Assembly: GCF_026241335.1 (NCBI RefSeq)
Contig: NZ_JAPHAV010000001.1
Span: 1,054,001-1,118,000 of the forward strand
Direction: 5' to 3'
Source of the DNA: Ochrobactrum chromiisoli
GTDB taxonomy: Bacteria; Pseudomonadota; Alphaproteobacteria; Rhizobiales; Rhizobiaceae
Length of the DNA stretch: 64,000 bases
The notes under the pieces were generated by a model that saw only the letters and a list, made by a program, of their open reading frames with translations, was not told the origin of the DNA and did no database searches. Position numbers and translations under genes: made by a program. This document shows, in pieces, positions 63,832 through 64,000 of the stretch (its first letter is position 1; the number at the start of each line of letters is the position of its first letter).

Positions 63832-64000
63832 GTCACAACACTACAAGCCAATGCTGCGGAACTCTGAAACAGAAATGGTATTCATGCACCGAACGCCCAC
63901 AGGGACAAACGCCCCATTCCAGCGACGCGGTCAGCTTACAAACCATAAACAATCTATAGCTTTTATCGCCAAGGCGAGGGGTACGATGCTTGTCAAATTA

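Overview
The window is chromosomal DNA of an alphaproteobacterium, most likely Brucellaceae (Brucella/Ochrobactrum group). The backbone gene order (hppA, bamE, a Cbp3-type bc1 chaperone, DUF177, plsX, fabH, ihfA, merR; then ctaA, argC, speB, rpsI, rplM, metY), a K+-independent H+-pyrophosphatase and palindromic AGAGCATT...AATGCTCT intergenic repeats of the Bru-RS type all fit that group. This assignment rests on recognition, not on a database search.

Layout. 1-7.7 kb: housekeeping genes (membrane pyrophosphatase, envelope, lipid synthesis, IHF-alpha) and a Gdx/SugE guanidinium exporter preceded by a guanidine-II riboswitch. 7,745-41,342: a 33.6 kb prophage integrated in the 3' half of tRNA-Pro(GGG), bounded by a perfect 48-bp direct repeat. 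41.3-59.6 kb: backbone again, with MarC, an exopolysaccharide priming/export group, haem A synthase, arginine and agmatine enzymes, ribosomal proteins L13/S9, O-acetylhomoserine sulfhydrylase, and a TetR-linked redox cluster (DoxX, WrbA, Old Yellow Enzyme, esterase). 59.9-64 kb: a decaying stretch with an outer-membrane protein remnant, an IalB-like protein, a frameshifted ORF, three small lipoproteins, a filamentous-haemagglutinin remnant and scraps of IS3 and IS5 transposases.

Prophage. Most genes run right to left: integrase next to attR, an excisionase-like protein, a primase-helicase, an accessory pair (DUF6731-like protein plus membrane protein), HNH nuclease and terminase, protease-capsid fusion, portal, connectors, tail tube, tail chaperone with a classic -1 slippery heptamer, tape measure, and one further tail gene that an IS66 element has cut in two. 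Beyond the tape measure the tail tip, fibres and lysis genes are not visible, so the phage is probably defective. Cargo runs the other way: an XRE regulator with repeated operator-like sites, a secreted ClpP-fold protein, a small membrane protein, and an overlapping gene pair coding for an OLD-family ATPase/TOPRIM nuclease and an unusually small UvrD-like helicase. This Gabija-like pair is the most interesting system in the window. A second cargo patch holds a cold-shock protein. At the left end a chain of five tiny overlapping genes runs into a phage tRNA-Arg(UCU).
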